Source of the DNA: Mastigocoleus testarum BC008
Lineage (GTDB): Bacteria; Cyanobacteriota; Cyanobacteriia; Cyanobacteriales; Nostocaceae
DNA length: 64,000 nucleotides
Reading direction: 5' to 3'
Assembly (NCBI RefSeq): GCF_001456025.1
Contig: NZ_LMTZ01000093.1
Coordinates: 24,930 to 88,929 of the forward strand
The translations under genes and the position numbers were made by a program. Numbering within the stretch: the first letter of the stretch is position 1; each line of letters starts with the position of its first letter. Below the pieces are notes generated by a model. It was not told the DNA's origin. It saw only the letters and a program-made list of their open reading frames with translations, and did no database searches. This document shows, piece after piece, positions 38,568 to 48,350 of the stretch.

Positions 38568-38983
38568 TTGATACGGAGAAAGGGCGAGATACAAGGGAAC
38601 TCCAGAAACGTTCTTTTGCTGAGTGGCTTACTTTTAGCGTTGCTTCCTCACTCCTGATAGTAGTTATTTCCCTGGTTGGTTTCACTTGGTTTCAAGACTC
38701 ACAACAAGAACCCCCAATCCTGATTGTTACTCGGGAAAAAGCTATGCGGAAAGAAAACGGACATTTTTATGTACCCTTTAAGATACTGAATAAAGGTGGA
38801 AAAACTGCCGCTTCAGTTCAAATAATTGCTGAATTAAGCTTCAACGGTGAAGTCGAACAAACTGGACAGCAAGAAATTGATTTTTTATCGAGAAAAGAGA
38901 AAAAGGAAGGTGCATTCATTTTTACTAAAAATCCTCAAGAAGGAGAGTTAATGATTCGGGTTGCAAGCTACAAATTACCGTAG
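38564..38983 (+). CDS. TIGR02588-family single-pass membrane protein
   Basis: A 139-residue protein starting at ATG 38564 with GGAGG nine bases upstream. It overlaps the previous stop by 4 bp; an earlier in-frame start would run through the previous gene and is not needed. One TM helix (about 26-45, SVASSLLIVVISLVGFTWF) is followed by a beta-rich outer domain (FYVPFKILNKGGKTAASVQI). Probably forms a unit with the multi-pass partner. Function unknown. Confidence 0.85.
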   Translation: MIDTEKGRDTRELQKRSFAEWLTFSVASSLLIVVISLVGFTWFQDSQQEPPILIVTREKAMRKENGHFYVPFKILNKGGKTAASVQIIAELSFNGEVEQTGQQEIDFLSRKEKKEGAFIFTKNPQEGELMIRVASYKLP

Positions 38984-39192
38984 TGTTTCGTTAAGTTTTA
39001 TTTGAATAATTTCGTCATCTAATTAGAAACTAGCAACTGGGAACTAAGGGTTTTCTAGCATCATAGGGTTAATGTAAATCTTATGTAAAGAAAAAGTTAA
39101 ATATAGATAAAAAAATCAAGAAGTATTATGTAACCGAACCAGCATATAAATACGTTCAAAACACTTTTAAAAAATAAGTATTGGAGGACTAT

Positions 39193-40662
39193 ATGGTTAC
39201 AACAACCAGGCCAGAAAAACGGGTGAAAATCGGTCCAACCAAACTACTAATAAATAACGAATGGGTAGAAAGTGTTAGTGGTAAAAGATTTGAAACGATT
39301 AACCCTGCGACAGGTGAAGTAATCTGCAATGTAGCTGAAGCAGATGCAGCAGATGTGGATAAGGCTGTAGAAGCCGCTAAAAATGCTTTTCACGGTAAAG
39401 AATGGCGTCAGATGTCCGCAACCCGTCGCGGCGAATTACTTTACAAGTTGGCAGACTTAATTGAGCAAAATATCGATGAGTTAGCGCAACTGGAAACTTT
39501 AGATAATGGTAAGCCCCTACAACTTTCCTACGGCGACTTGGGCTTAGTTATCCGTTGTTATCGTTATTATGCCGGCTGGGCAGACAAGGTACAAGGTAAG
39601 ACCATTCCTATTAATGGGCCATATTTCTGCTACACTCGTCACGAACCAGTGGGTGTGGTGGGTCAAATCATCCCTTGGAATTTTCCATTACTAATGCAAG
39701 CATGGAAATTGGGACCTGCTTTATGTACTGGTAACACAGTGGTGATGAAAACTGCGGAACAGACCCCTCTTTCAGCATTGCGGGTCGGGGAATTAATAAT
39801 TGAAGCTGGTTTTCCCCCAGGAGTAGTTAATATTTTATCGGGATATGGACCCACCGCTGGAGCTGCGATCGCTCGCCACATGGATGTGGATAAATTGGCT
39901 TTCACCGGTTCTACTGAGGTCGGACACTTAGTGATGGAAGCTGCAGCTAAAAGTAATCTGAAGCGAGTAACTTTAGAACTTGGTGGTAAAAGCCCAAATA
40001 TCGTCTTTGCAGATGCAGATATGAATGCAGCAATTGAAGGCGCTCATCACAGCTTATTCTTCAACCAAGGACAGTGCTGTAATGCAGGTTCGCGTCTGTT
40101 CGTAGAAGAAAAATGTTATGACGAGTTTGTTGCACTTAGTGTAGAGAAAGCTAAAAAGCGTGTTGTCGGCGATCCATTTGACTCTAATACCCAGCAAGGT
40201 CCGCAAGTGGACAAAGACCAATTCGATAAAGTGATGAGCTACATTGAATCTGGTATGCGCGAAGGTGCAAAAATGTTATGTGGCGGTCATCAAGTTGGCG
40301 ATCGTGGTTTCTTTATTCAACCTACAGTATTCTCAGATGTCAAAAATGAGATGAAAATTGCTCAAGAGGAAATTTTTGGTCCGGTAATGAGCATTATCAA
40401 ATTCAAAGACATCGATGAGGTCATTGAGCTAGCAAATACCACCATGTACGGTCTTGCTGCTGGTGTCTGGACCCAAGATATTACCAAAGCCCATGCGATC
40501 GCCAATAACGTTCGTGCTGGTACGGTCTGGGTCAATTGCTATCATATTTTTGATGCTGCTGCACCTTTCGGTGGATTCAAACAATCAGGTATGGGACGTG
40601 AACTAGGCGAATATTGTTTAGAGCATTACACAGAAGTAAAAACTGTCACTGTCAAATTATGA
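39193..40662 (+). CDS. Aldehyde dehydrogenase (NAD(P)+-dependent)
   Basis: A 489-residue protein from ATG 39193 (MVTTTRPEKRVKIGPTK), preceded by TTGGAGGACTAT. The in-frame TTG at 39181 overlaps that ribosome site and is rejected. ALDH superfamily motifs: IPWNFPLLMQAWK, cofactor loop FTGSTEVGH, catalytic Glu in LELGGKSPN and catalytic Cys in NQGQCCNAGSR, then EEIFGPV. Oxidises an aldehyde to the acid in the cytoplasm. The sequence resembles class 1/2 enzymes; the natural substrate cannot be assigned from context. Confidence 0.95.
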   Translation: MVTTTRPEKRVKIGPTKLLINNEWVESVSGKRFETINPATGEVICNVAEADAADVDKAVEAAKNAFHGKEWRQMSATRRGELLYKLADLIEQNIDELAQLETLDNGKPLQLSYGDLGLVIRCYRYYAGWADKVQGKTIPINGPYFCYTRHEPVGVVGQIIPWNFPLLMQAWKLGPALCTGNTVVMKTAEQTPLSALRVGELIIEAGFPPGVVNILSGYGPTAGAAIARHMDVDKLAFTGSTEVGHLVMEAAAKSNLKRVTLELGGKSPNIVFADADMNAAIEGAHHSLFFNQGQCCNAGSRLFVEEKCYDEFVALSVEKAKKRVVGDPFDSNTQQGPQVDKDQFDKVMSYIESGMREGAKMLCGGHQVGDRGFFIQPTVFSDVKNEMKIAQEEIFGPVMSIIKFKDIDEVIELANTTMYGLAAGVWTQDITKAHAIANNVRAGTVWVNCYHIFDAAAPFGGFKQSGMGRELGEYCLEHYTEVKTVTVKL

Positions 40663-40802
40663 GCGTCCCAGGGGAGAGAAATCAAAAGTAGTTATGACAA
40701 GTAATTTAGTTGTCGTTGGTTATTAGGATTTATTTGCACGGAGCTAATTTAACTTTTGGGATTTTTTGGGATTATCTAATTCCCTGTCTCCCAAAAGATT
40801 TT

Positions 40803-40825
40803 GAGACGTAGTACTACTACGTCTC
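40803..40825. terminator. Perfect palindrome after the aldehyde dehydrogenase gene
   Basis: GAGACGTAGTA and TACTACGTCTC form an 11-bp stem with a 1-base centre. It lies between convergent genes and could serve both, but has no clear T-run. It belongs to the GAGACGT palindrome group also seen at 18603 and 51104. Confidence 0.5.
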
Positions 40826-40872
40826 TATCTGCTTTTAACTAAAAAATTTTTTTACAGCAAACCCTAATTACA

Positions 40873-41208
40873 TTATCTTTCCCTACGATCTATGCTTTTG
40901 GTTAGCGGTGAAAATTGCAGATAGCGACGCCACATTTGTCTTCCCAAAAATATTAAACTAATAATCTGCTGGAATTGTTGGATCCGTAGTTGTAATAATT
41001 GGTGCTCGTAACGCAGATTACTAACACGATCTTTACCCAAATAAATAGTACGTGGTGTTTTACTTAATAATTTACCTGTACTAATCTCAATTGCAACAAA
41101 ACAATCAGCAACTATTGTCAGTTTTTTTTTCATTAGCCAGATTTTATTCGCTGCGCTAAATAATATCAGTGAAATAATTGTATTGATGATGACAACAAAA
41201 GTTACCAT
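40873..41208 (-). CDS. Small membrane-anchored hypothetical protein
   Basis: A 111-residue protein with one N-terminal hydrophobic helix (about 3-22, TFVVIINTIISLILFSAANK), then a soluble part rich in Arg, Gln and Leu (YEHQLLQLRIQQFQQIISLI), possibly coiled coil. I do not recognise a family. The clean ATG and the membrane/coil layout favour a real gene. It converges on the aldehyde dehydrogenase gene. Confidence 0.55.
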   Translation of the reverse strand: MVTFVVIINTIISLILFSAANKIWLMKKKLTIVADCFVAIEISTGKLLSKTPRTIYLGKDRVSNLRYEHQLLQLRIQQFQQIISLIFLGRQMWRRYLQFSPLTKSIDRRER

Positions 41209-41602
41209 TACTTAATGCGCTAGAATTTCCGGAAATAATTACTCAATAATTCTAAGCTTTTTATTCATAAATTTTCGATCTATCTTATTTATTTATGCAC
41301 TTTCTGTTACCTGTTCCCTATTCCCTGTTCCCTGTTCCCTACCTTTAAGAATAATTCCAATAATCAAACCGGAATCTTATACTTATAGTATATATCAATA
41401 CATAAAACCAATAATAAGATGAGAAATAATAATCTTCACCTTTTTAATAATTAATCATTTATTTTCAAGATAAAATAAAGCATTTTTACTCATTTATATT
41501 ATTTTTTTTAAGAAGTGTTTTCTTTCATACAAAATATCAATACTTATAAATCTTAGTTGTTTTAATATAAATAATAGCAGGTAAATATTTGAATATAAAA
41601 CT
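41209..41602. other. Intergenic with CCCTGTT heptamer array
   Basis: 41306-41341 contains five or so CCTGTTC/CCTATTC units with a 7-bp period; complementary words (gggaaca) occur near 44697-44755. The rest is AT-rich, without genes. Confidence 0.6.
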
Positions 41603-42253
41603 ATGGAGCCAATTCTAGAGAGGGAGGTATTAAATACTAATACTTCAGCCATTCGTCTTAAAGAGTTATCCAAAAGTTTAGATCGAGAAGTTCGCCAAGT
41701 GATCGCCAAAAACCCGAATACACCACCAGATATATTAGTGAGACTATTTGATAAATTTCCACTTCAAGTTTTACATAATCCTGGATTAAGTTTAATTTTA
41801 CTGGAAAGACCTGATTTCTTTACAGAAATTTATGAGTCTAATAAGTTGGTTTTTCATAAACATAAATTACCTGATTTCTTTTATAAATGGGCAATATTTC
41901 ATGTAAATGAAACCATTCGTAGTGCAGTTGCATCTAGTCCGAAAACACCTGAATTTTATTTGGAGCAACTATCTGAAGATAAAAATTCATTTGTTCGTCT
42001 CCAAGTAGCGGCTAATTATAATTCTTCTACTTGTGTTTTAAAAAAACTTGCTTCAGACCGGGATAATTCCGTGAGAAAATCCGTTGCTCGTAATCCTAAT
42101 GTTCCAATAGATATTTTGGAATATTTAGCAAGTGATGAAACAGCGGAGGTTCGTCGAGAAGTTGCAGCTAATCATAATACACCCTTTAATATACTGGCAA
42201 AATTAGCTCGAGATCCAAGTCTTATAGTGAGAGCTAGTTGTTACGAAGAATAA
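41603..42253 (+). CDS. LRV-type repeat protein, shorter paralogue
   Basis: A 216-residue protein made of about 24-residue helical repeats of the leucine-rich-repeat-variant kind, with the signature V(R)-x4-A-x-NPNTP-x2-I/VL-x2-LA (DREVRQVIAKNPNTPPDIL, DNSVRKSVARNPNVPIDIL, TAEVRREVAANHNTPFNIL). It is clearly related to the 602-residue protein at 42848. No catalytic motif, signal peptide or Cys cluster. Such solenoids probably bind protein or nucleic acid; function unknown. Confidence 0.85.
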   Translation: MEPILEREVLNTNTSAIRLKELSKSLDREVRQVIAKNPNTPPDILVRLFDKFPLQVLHNPGLSLILLERPDFFTEIYESNKLVFHKHKLPDFFYKWAIFHVNETIRSAVASSPKTPEFYLEQLSEDKNSFVRLQVAANYNSSTCVLKKLASDRDNSVRKSVARNPNVPIDILEYLASDETAEVRREVAANHNTPFNILAKLARDPSLIVRASCYEE

Positions 42254-42847
42254 TTTTTTTGAAACTAGGAAATAGATAAAAAGTCTATAGCAGTAAAGAT
42301 GTCCGGGGAATTGTATATTATACGAAAGTAAATGAGAAAACAATATTTTAATTCAATATAAATATTAACTAGTCTATTAATCAAAGTAATGTGTAACGTT
42401 TTTACTAGAAAACTACATAGCTACCTAAGTACAATAATATATTGTTAAACAAAACTTAATTAGTGATTTTAATGATTGATGAGCGGCTTAAGTATTAATA
42501 ATGACCGATACTACAAAATATAAAAACCCTCCGCATATTTTTGTTAGTATAACCTGCCCTTAGATTAAAAAATAACGATTACAGCATGCTTTGCTAACAA
42601 CACACTTTTTGTTGCCTGTTCCCTCTCTTTATAACAATAATTTTAACAATCAAACTTGATTCTGATACTAGCCAATGAAAATAAATACAAACAATTGAAT
42701 AGATATTAAAAAATAAATAAAATCATATATTAAGACATATCTAAAAATAGATTACCAAATACTCTTATTGCTTGCCCAGTTTGTCAATTTTTGTTGTCAG
42801 GGATTTATCTCAACAGTAATTAAATCGGCATTATAAGGGCTACCACA
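42254..42847. other. AT-rich intergenic region between LRV paralogues
   Basis: About 590 bases with no gene, no array and no clear element. One short gttgcctgttccct match to the heptamer repeats lies near 42614. Confidence 0.5.
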
Positions 42848-44656
42848 ATGCACTTAACTCCGGAACAACAAGCGGCTGATGAAAATACTAAACCTGAAAC
42901 GCTAAGGATTCTTGCCAAACAAAATATTGAATTAGCACGATTAGTTGCAGGGAATTCTAATGCTGACCCCGAATTATTAAAAGACTTAGCAGCTAGGGAA
43001 GATGACTTAATTCTTGCAGGAGTTACCAACAACCCTAATACACCAAAAGATATTTTACTGAAATTAGCATCTAAGTTTCCTCAAGAATTTTTAGCAAATC
43101 CAGTCATTAATTTACTGTTAATCGAAAAACCCAATTTTTATATCGAAATACCTTTTTGGACATTAATAAATTTGCTAAAACAAGATAATCTTCCACAATG
43201 GCTATTGCTTGGTGCTGCAAACCTTGATAATTCAGCAGTTTTAATTGCTGTAGCAAAACATCCCCAAACTTCACAAAATGTTCTTGAGCAATTAGCAATT
43301 AAAAGTAAACATGATAATGCTTTGGGTTTATGTATTGTTAAACGCAAAGATCTAAGTGAAAGGGTATTAGAAAAATTAGTGAAATACGGTACCACTTCTG
43401 TACGTCGGTATTTGGCTAGTCAAATCAAAACTCCCCCCAACATTTTGGGAAAAATTGCAGAACATTCAGAATTGAATTGGAATGATGATATTGAAATTCA
43501 GACAAGAATAGCTAAACATCCCCATACACCCACACATGTTTTAGAAAAACTGATTGGGAAAGGACATAGCAAAGCAAAAAAAGCCATAGCTTTACGCTCC
43601 AATTTATCAAAGAAATTGATAGTTCGATTAGCAATGGATTATCGAGTCCATGAAATGAGATTTCTGGCTTACAACCGTTATCTATCTGGCGACCTACTTA
43701 CAGAATTAATCCAACATCCCGAGCTAAGGGTACGTCAAATGGTCGTTAGACATCCCAACGTACCTAAAAATGTCTTAGTACAAGCTGTGGAAGTACATCA
43801 ACTACGTTTATTTGTAGCGGAAAACCCCCATACTCCCGCCGAAATTCTTTTTCAACTTACTAAAGAGAGTCGGGGTGACGTACTCAAAGCTGTAGCGGAA
43901 AATCCCAATAGTCCAGCATTTGTACTTGAAAAACTATCAAAAAATCCTTTATATGATTTGTTGCTAGTCCAACATCCCAGTACTTCCCCTGAAGTGATGG
44001 AGAAAGTTTTATGGCGTTTAGCAATGAATGAACGTTTATCAGTTCGTAAGTATGTTGCTCAACATCCCCAGACTCCTCTGAGAATATTAATCCAATGGGT
44101 CAAAACATCACCAGAAGTTCGTCGTGAAATCGCAAAAAATGTCAGTACACCGCAACACATTTTGGAAAAACTTGCGCTGAGTTCGTGGAAAAAAATACGT
44201 CGTAATGTCGCCCAAAATCCCAACACACCACCATTTGTCCTGGAAAAACTTGCTAGCGATCGCCATTTAGAAGTACGTCAAGCTGTTGCAAGAAATCCTA
44301 ATACGCCAGAACATGTGCTTACAGAACTAGTTCGATATTCGGATTTAAGATTATGCATTGTCAAAAATCCCAACACACCCCCGTTAGTATTGGAAAAATT
44401 ATCAGAATTTCATAGATATTGCACTTTGGTGTTAGAACATCCGAATACAACAAAAAATATCCGTTTAAAAATCTTGAAAATTTTGGCTGAAAGTTTTATC
44501 AGAAAAGAAAGATTAAGAGCTGCTCAACATCCAGAAACACCGATTGATAGTTTAGAAAAATTAGTTGCAGATGAAGAGATAGAAGTTCGTAAATTTGCTC
44601 AGCGATCGCTAAAAGTATTGTATTCATCAAAGAAAAACCATCCCGATCGCTCTTAA
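42848..44656 (+). CDS. LRV-type repeat protein, long paralogue
   Basis: A 602-residue solenoid of more than twenty helical repeats of about 24 residues, e.g. ELRVRQMVVRHPNVPKNVL, LRLFVAENPHTPAEILFQL and KIRRNVAQNPNTPPFVLEKL. The consensus is VR-x2-VA-x-NPNTP-x3-LE-x-LA. Around residue 80 both paralogues share KFPQEFLANPVINLLLIEKP, a non-repeat insert that shows common origin beyond the repeats. No N-terminal Fe-S Cys cluster (reported for the original LRV protein) is visible. It lies upstream of the MoxR/VWA pair on the same strand but 416 bp away, so co-transcription is uncertain. Confidence 0.88.
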   Translation: MHLTPEQQAADENTKPETLRILAKQNIELARLVAGNSNADPELLKDLAAREDDLILAGVTNNPNTPKDILLKLASKFPQEFLANPVINLLLIEKPNFYIEIPFWTLINLLKQDNLPQWLLLGAANLDNSAVLIAVAKHPQTSQNVLEQLAIKSKHDNALGLCIVKRKDLSERVLEKLVKYGTTSVRRYLASQIKTPPNILGKIAEHSELNWNDDIEIQTRIAKHPHTPTHVLEKLIGKGHSKAKKAIALRSNLSKKLIVRLAMDYRVHEMRFLAYNRYLSGDLLTELIQHPELRVRQMVVRHPNVPKNVLVQAVEVHQLRLFVAENPHTPAEILFQLTKESRGDVLKAVAENPNSPAFVLEKLSKNPLYDLLLVQHPSTSPEVMEKVLWRLAMNERLSVRKYVAQHPQTPLRILIQWVKTSPEVRREIAKNVSTPQHILEKLALSSWKKIRRNVAQNPNTPPFVLEKLASDRHLEVRQAVARNPNTPEHVLTELVRYSDLRLCIVKNPNTPPLVLEKLSEFHRYCTLVLEHPNTTKNIRLKILKILAESFIRKERLRAAQHPETPIDSLEKLVADEEIEVRKFAQRSLKVLYSSKKNHPDRS

Positions 44657-44689
44657 CTCCCCCTGTAAATTAAACTATCTAGTTGAAAG

Positions 44690-44855
44690 GGAATGGGGAA
44701 CAGAGAACAGGAAATTTTAACTGTTACAGGAGGGAACAGGGTATGGGGAACAGAAAGTGGTAACTGATAACTGTAGCCCGTAAGGGCGTGGCGTTAGCCA
44801 TAAACTGTTAACTGTTAGCGTAGCGTGCGCGGTAGCGCATTAACTGATAAAACTT
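44690..44855. repeat. Heptamer and GCG-rich dispersed repeats
   Basis: 44690-44756 contains gggaaca/ggaacag words of the heptamer type. 44777-44818 (agcccgtaagggcgtggc and following) repeats 21241-21280 almost exactly. 44819-44850 is gttagcg-rich. The remaining DNA to 45072 is AT-rich without genes. Confidence 0.75.
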
Positions 44856-45072
44856 CTTGCAGCTGTAGCGAATCACTCTAGCACTCTTCAAAAATTTTTG
44901 GAACAATTAGCAAGTAAAAAAAATAGGGTGTGTAATCTCAAATCTACATGAAGTTACGCAAAATGTAGTTTCAAAATCTAATTGATTTAGATTTAAAACC
45001 TGATTAATTCAGCAAGCCCTAATTAATCAATCTATTTGTCTGACCTATCCGCAGGACATAATCTAAAATTCT

Positions 45073-46068
45073 ATGACTCCCAGCGAACTAAAAATTTATT
45101 TAGAACACCTTATTCGTAAAAACCTTAAAATCAGCACAATGATTTGGGGCGCTCCCGGGATTGGTAAATCTAGTATTGTTGGGCAGCTTGCAAAGGAAAA
45201 TAATTTAGAATTTGTCGATGTTAGATTGTCTCAACTAGCACCAACCGATTTACGTGGTTTACCTGTAGCAGTAGATAATACTTCCAAGTGGTATCCACCG
45301 GAGTTTTTACCCCGTAATGGTGCTGGGATTTTCTTTTTAGATGAATTAAATATGGCTCCACCGGCTATGCAAGGAGTCGCACAGCAATTGATTTTAGATC
45401 GAAAAGTTGGTTCCTATTCCGTACCCGAAGGTTGGTATGTGTGGGCTGCTGGAAACCGTAAAGAAGACCGCGCTGCTGTCTTTGATATGCCATCTCCCCT
45501 CGCCAATAGATTTTTACATTTGGAAGTGGAGCCAGATTTTCAAAGTTTTAAAACCTACGCTTTAACAAATGGAGTCCACGAACAAATTATTGCTTTTCTC
45601 TCTTTTCGCTCCACATTGTTACACAAACTTGACTCTCAACAGGCGGCTTGGCCATCTCCACGGTCTTGGGCAATGGCATCTAAGTTACATGAATTCGGAC
45701 TAAGTATTGCCCCGGCTGTAGGTGAAGCTACTGCAGGAGAATTTGTAGCATTTATCAGTCTTTATCAAACCCTACCTAGTCTTGCTCCAATCCTAGAAGG
45801 TGAAGCTGAAAATATTCTCTTTCCTGAAGAACCAAGCGCCAGATATGCAACAGCAATTGGTTTAACTATGCGAGCCAAAAATGCAGATGAGGCTTACAAT
45901 GCCTTTACTTGGTTAAGTCAAGTTGCAACAGCAGAGTGGGTACAATTATTTGTTGCAGACTTGTGCCGCATGATGCGAAATAAAGGACAAATGGGACACC
46001 TCGCACAACTAGTCCAGAAAGACCCCAAGCTTCAGCAATTTATTCAAGATTTTCAAGAATTAATTTGA
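45073..46068 (+). CDS. MoxR-type AAA+ ATPase
   Basis: A 331-residue protein. Walker A is GAPGIGKSS (K32), Walker B FFLDELN (D90, E91), sensor 1 AAGN, and an arginine-finger region SPLANRF. The fold order matches MoxR AAA+ proteins, which act with VWA-domain partners as chaperone-like remodelling machines, often for metal-cofactor insertion or conflict responses. The next gene downstream on the same strand is such a VWA protein, 294 bp away with a MITE in the gap. No product-specific target can be read. Confidence 0.92.
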   Translation: MTPSELKIYLEHLIRKNLKISTMIWGAPGIGKSSIVGQLAKENNLEFVDVRLSQLAPTDLRGLPVAVDNTSKWYPPEFLPRNGAGIFFLDELNMAPPAMQGVAQQLILDRKVGSYSVPEGWYVWAAGNRKEDRAAVFDMPSPLANRFLHLEVEPDFQSFKTYALTNGVHEQIIAFLSFRSTLLHKLDSQQAAWPSPRSWAMASKLHEFGLSIAPAVGEATAGEFVAFISLYQTLPSLAPILEGEAENILFPEEPSARYATAIGLTMRAKNADEAYNAFTWLSQVATAEWVQLFVADLCRMMRNKGQMGHLAQLVQKDPKLQQFIQDFQELI

Positions 46069-46107
46069 TTTTAAGGAAACAGGGAAGCGGAAGTTAAAAG
46101 TAATGAG

Positions 46108-46142
46108 TAATGTTAGCGCAGCGGGGCGCGTAAGCGCACAGT
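46108..46142 (+). repeat. 35-bp dispersed repeat, copy 2
   Basis: Inverted copy of 7283-7317 with a single mismatch, flanked here by taatgag words. Confidence 0.8.
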
Positions 46143-46157
46143 AATGAGTAACGGCTA

Positions 46158-46264
46158 ATGTGAATTAAATTCAGCCTTGTAATATCAAGGGTTTTAAGGA
46201 CCGGCTTAAATCACGTTTGTGATTATTCCTAGGAATTTAGGTTATTTCAGCTTCTAATTCACAT
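46158..46264. mobile_element. MITE, copy 2 (107 bp)
   Basis: ATGTGAATT and AATTCACAT are perfect 9-bp terminal inverted repeats. The element has the same length as 19527-19633 and matches it in reverse complement, with shared flanks ggcta and aaggcgt. It lies between the MoxR and VWA genes, so it interrupts what would otherwise be a tight operon. Confidence 0.85.
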
Positions 46265-46362
46265 AAGGCGTGAGTAATGAGTAAGAATGAATAATTTGCT
46301 CTTCCCCATCCTCCCACACTTCCCACATTTTCCCCCAGTCGCCAACCCCCAATCCCCACCCC

Positions 46363-47532
46363 ATGGAAATCCAAAAAGCAATCAGCGCTTCTTTACTACG
46401 TTTGCGGATGAAGTCTCCTTTCTTTGCCACTTTGGCGATGTTTGCTCAGTTTGTTCCTTCTCAAGAGATTGATTCTGCAGCAACTGATGGTAAAGATATA
46501 TACTTTAATCCTGATTTCTTGCTGTCCCTGAGCCCAAATCAGCAGGATGCAATTTTATTACATGAGGTTTTGCATGCAGCATTACTCCATGTAACTCGCC
46601 GGGGGGTGCGCGATCGCGAGCTATGGAATGTTGCTGCTGATATTGTCATCAATGGCATAATTGCCCAACAGGGAATATTTGAATTACCTGCTGAAACTTT
46701 ACGCGACCCCGATCTAGAAAATCTCAGTGTTGAAGAAATTTACGAAATTTTGGCGAAAGACCGGGGAAGTTCTCCAGATTTAAGTAAACCTGATTTATTA
46801 GACAGACCGCCACAGGATAGTTCGGGTAAAAGAGACAACGAAGGCGAACAAAGCAACAATGATAGTATGTCTCAAGCCAGAAAAGCTGCGATCGAGGCTA
46901 ACTGGCAAAATGCTTTACAACAAGCAGCAACGGTTATTCGAGCCACAGAAAAAGGAGATGTTCCCGCAGGAGTCAAGCGAGAATTAGGTAGTTTGAGCAC
47001 CGCCCAAATTGATTGGCGTACTTATCTTTGGCGCTATATGGTACAAACACCTACTGATTTTTCTGGGTTCGACCGTCGCTTTATTGGACGGGGTTTATAT
47101 TTAGAAAGTTTGCAAGGTGAATCAGTTAATGTTTATGTATGCATAGATACTAGTGGTTCCGTTGATAGCGATATATTACAGGTATTTTTAGCTGAATTAA
47201 AAGGAATTCTTAATTCATATCCCCATCTCAAGTGCGAGCTTTACTACGCTGATGTTGATGTTTATGGACCCTATCAATTGCAAGCACATGCAGCTATACC
47301 CAAACCTGAAGGGGGTGGTGGAACGTCGTTTATCCCATTTTTTGAAAAAGTAGCAGTTAGTTGGGATGGTCAGAATCAAGCGGTTTGTGTTTACTTAACT
47401 GATGGTTATGGAACTTTTCCAGAGTGGAAACCAGAATTACCTGTGTTGTGGGTGGTAACTCCAGGAGGGGCTGAAACAGAAGATTTTCCCTTTGGGGAAG
47501 CAGTTCGACTAGGGATTAGAGTTAGTGTCTAA
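46363..47532 (+). CDS. VWA-like protein with metallopeptidase-like N-terminal domain (DUF2201)
   Basis: A 389-residue protein. The N-terminal domain has a zincin-like helix HEVLHAALLH (H67, E68, H71, H76). A charged Gln/Ser/Asp linker (about 145-180) leads to a VWA-like domain with a MIDAS at D262 (CIDTSGSVD), GGGGTSFIPFF and YLTDGYGTFP. This layout is the DUF2201/VWA-like partner of MoxR ATPases. Whether the HExxH site is catalytic is not known. It is paired with the upstream MoxR gene. The start at 46363 (MEIQKAISASLLRLRMK) keeps the conserved N-terminus. Confidence 0.9.
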   Translation: MEIQKAISASLLRLRMKSPFFATLAMFAQFVPSQEIDSAATDGKDIYFNPDFLLSLSPNQQDAILLHEVLHAALLHVTRRGVRDRELWNVAADIVINGIIAQQGIFELPAETLRDPDLENLSVEEIYEILAKDRGSSPDLSKPDLLDRPPQDSSGKRDNEGEQSNNDSMSQARKAAIEANWQNALQQAATVIRATEKGDVPAGVKRELGSLSTAQIDWRTYLWRYMVQTPTDFSGFDRRFIGRGLYLESLQGESVNVYVCIDTSGSVDSDILQVFLAELKGILNSYPHLKCELYYADVDVYGPYQLQAHAAIPKPEGGGGTSFIPFFEKVAVSWDGQNQAVCVYLTDGYGTFPEWKPELPVLWVVTPGGAETEDFPFGEAVRLGIRVSV

Positions 47533-47620
47533 CATTTAGCATCATGTTCAATTAATTTTACAAAATGTTAAATTAATTTTGTCCGGGTATTTAAACAAGA
47601 AAGAATTTTCTGCTGGAAGA

Positions 47621-48235
47621 ATGAAGGTATTGCTAATTCACGGTCTTAGTCGAACACCCTTATCACTGCTTGGTCTTGAATGGTACTTACAACAAACTGG
47701 ATGTACGACCGAACAGTTTGCTTACATCGCCTTTGCAGAAACATTTGAGTCTATCGTTGAGCGTCTTCGAATCCGTATTCAAAAAATAGCTAGTAAAGAG
47801 TCTTATGGGATTGTTGCCCATTCCCTCGGGGGATTATTAATAAGAGCGGCTCTGGGTATAGGTTCCATTGAATTACCTAAACATATTGTCATGTTAGGTA
47901 CGCCAAACCAACTACCACGCCTCGCGCCCCATGCTTGGCGACTACCACCTTTTAGATGGTGGACAGGTCAGTGCGGATTAAACTTAACTAACCAGGCTTT
48001 CTTTACATCACTTCCAGGAATTGAATCTCCTTACACAATTTTAGCTGGTACGGCAGGACCAAGAGGATCCTGGAGCCCGTTTGGAAATGAACTCAATGAC
48101 GGTATTGTTGCTCTCAGTGAAACTCGACTATCCGACCAAGACCAAATAGTTCAGTTACCTGTCATGCATACCTTTATGATGAATAATTCTGTGGTCCAAA
48201 AGACAGTGGGACGCATTTTATCTGCACATTATTAA
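47621..48235 (+). CDS. Alpha/beta hydrolase (lipase/PGAP1-like)
   Basis: A 204-residue protein from ATG 47621 (MKVLLIHGLSRTPLSLLG), with GGAAGA just upstream. A TTG at 47579 in the same frame adds 14 poorly conserved residues. Oxyanion strand-turn LLIHGLSRTP, nucleophile elbow GIVAHSLGGLLIR, acid NDGIVAL and a late His (MHTFMM). Soluble and short for the family, so probably an esterase or lipase-like enzyme; substrate unknown. It follows the VWA gene by 88 bp and may be co-transcribed. Confidence 0.88.
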   Translation: MKVLLIHGLSRTPLSLLGLEWYLQQTGCTTEQFAYIAFAETFESIVERLRIRIQKIASKESYGIVAHSLGGLLIRAALGIGSIELPKHIVMLGTPNQLPRLAPHAWRLPPFRWWTGQCGLNLTNQAFFTSLPGIESPYTILAGTAGPRGSWSPFGNELNDGIVALSETRLSDQDQIVQLPVMHTFMMNNSVVQKTVGRILSAHY

Positions 48236-48350
48236 AGTCAATAAGATTGCTTGATTCTAGGAGGAAAATTCTTTGAACAGTATTGCCCGCGCAGTCCCCA
48301 TCTATATATTAATTAGTTAAAATGTATTTAGTCAAGGTCGGGACTAATTC

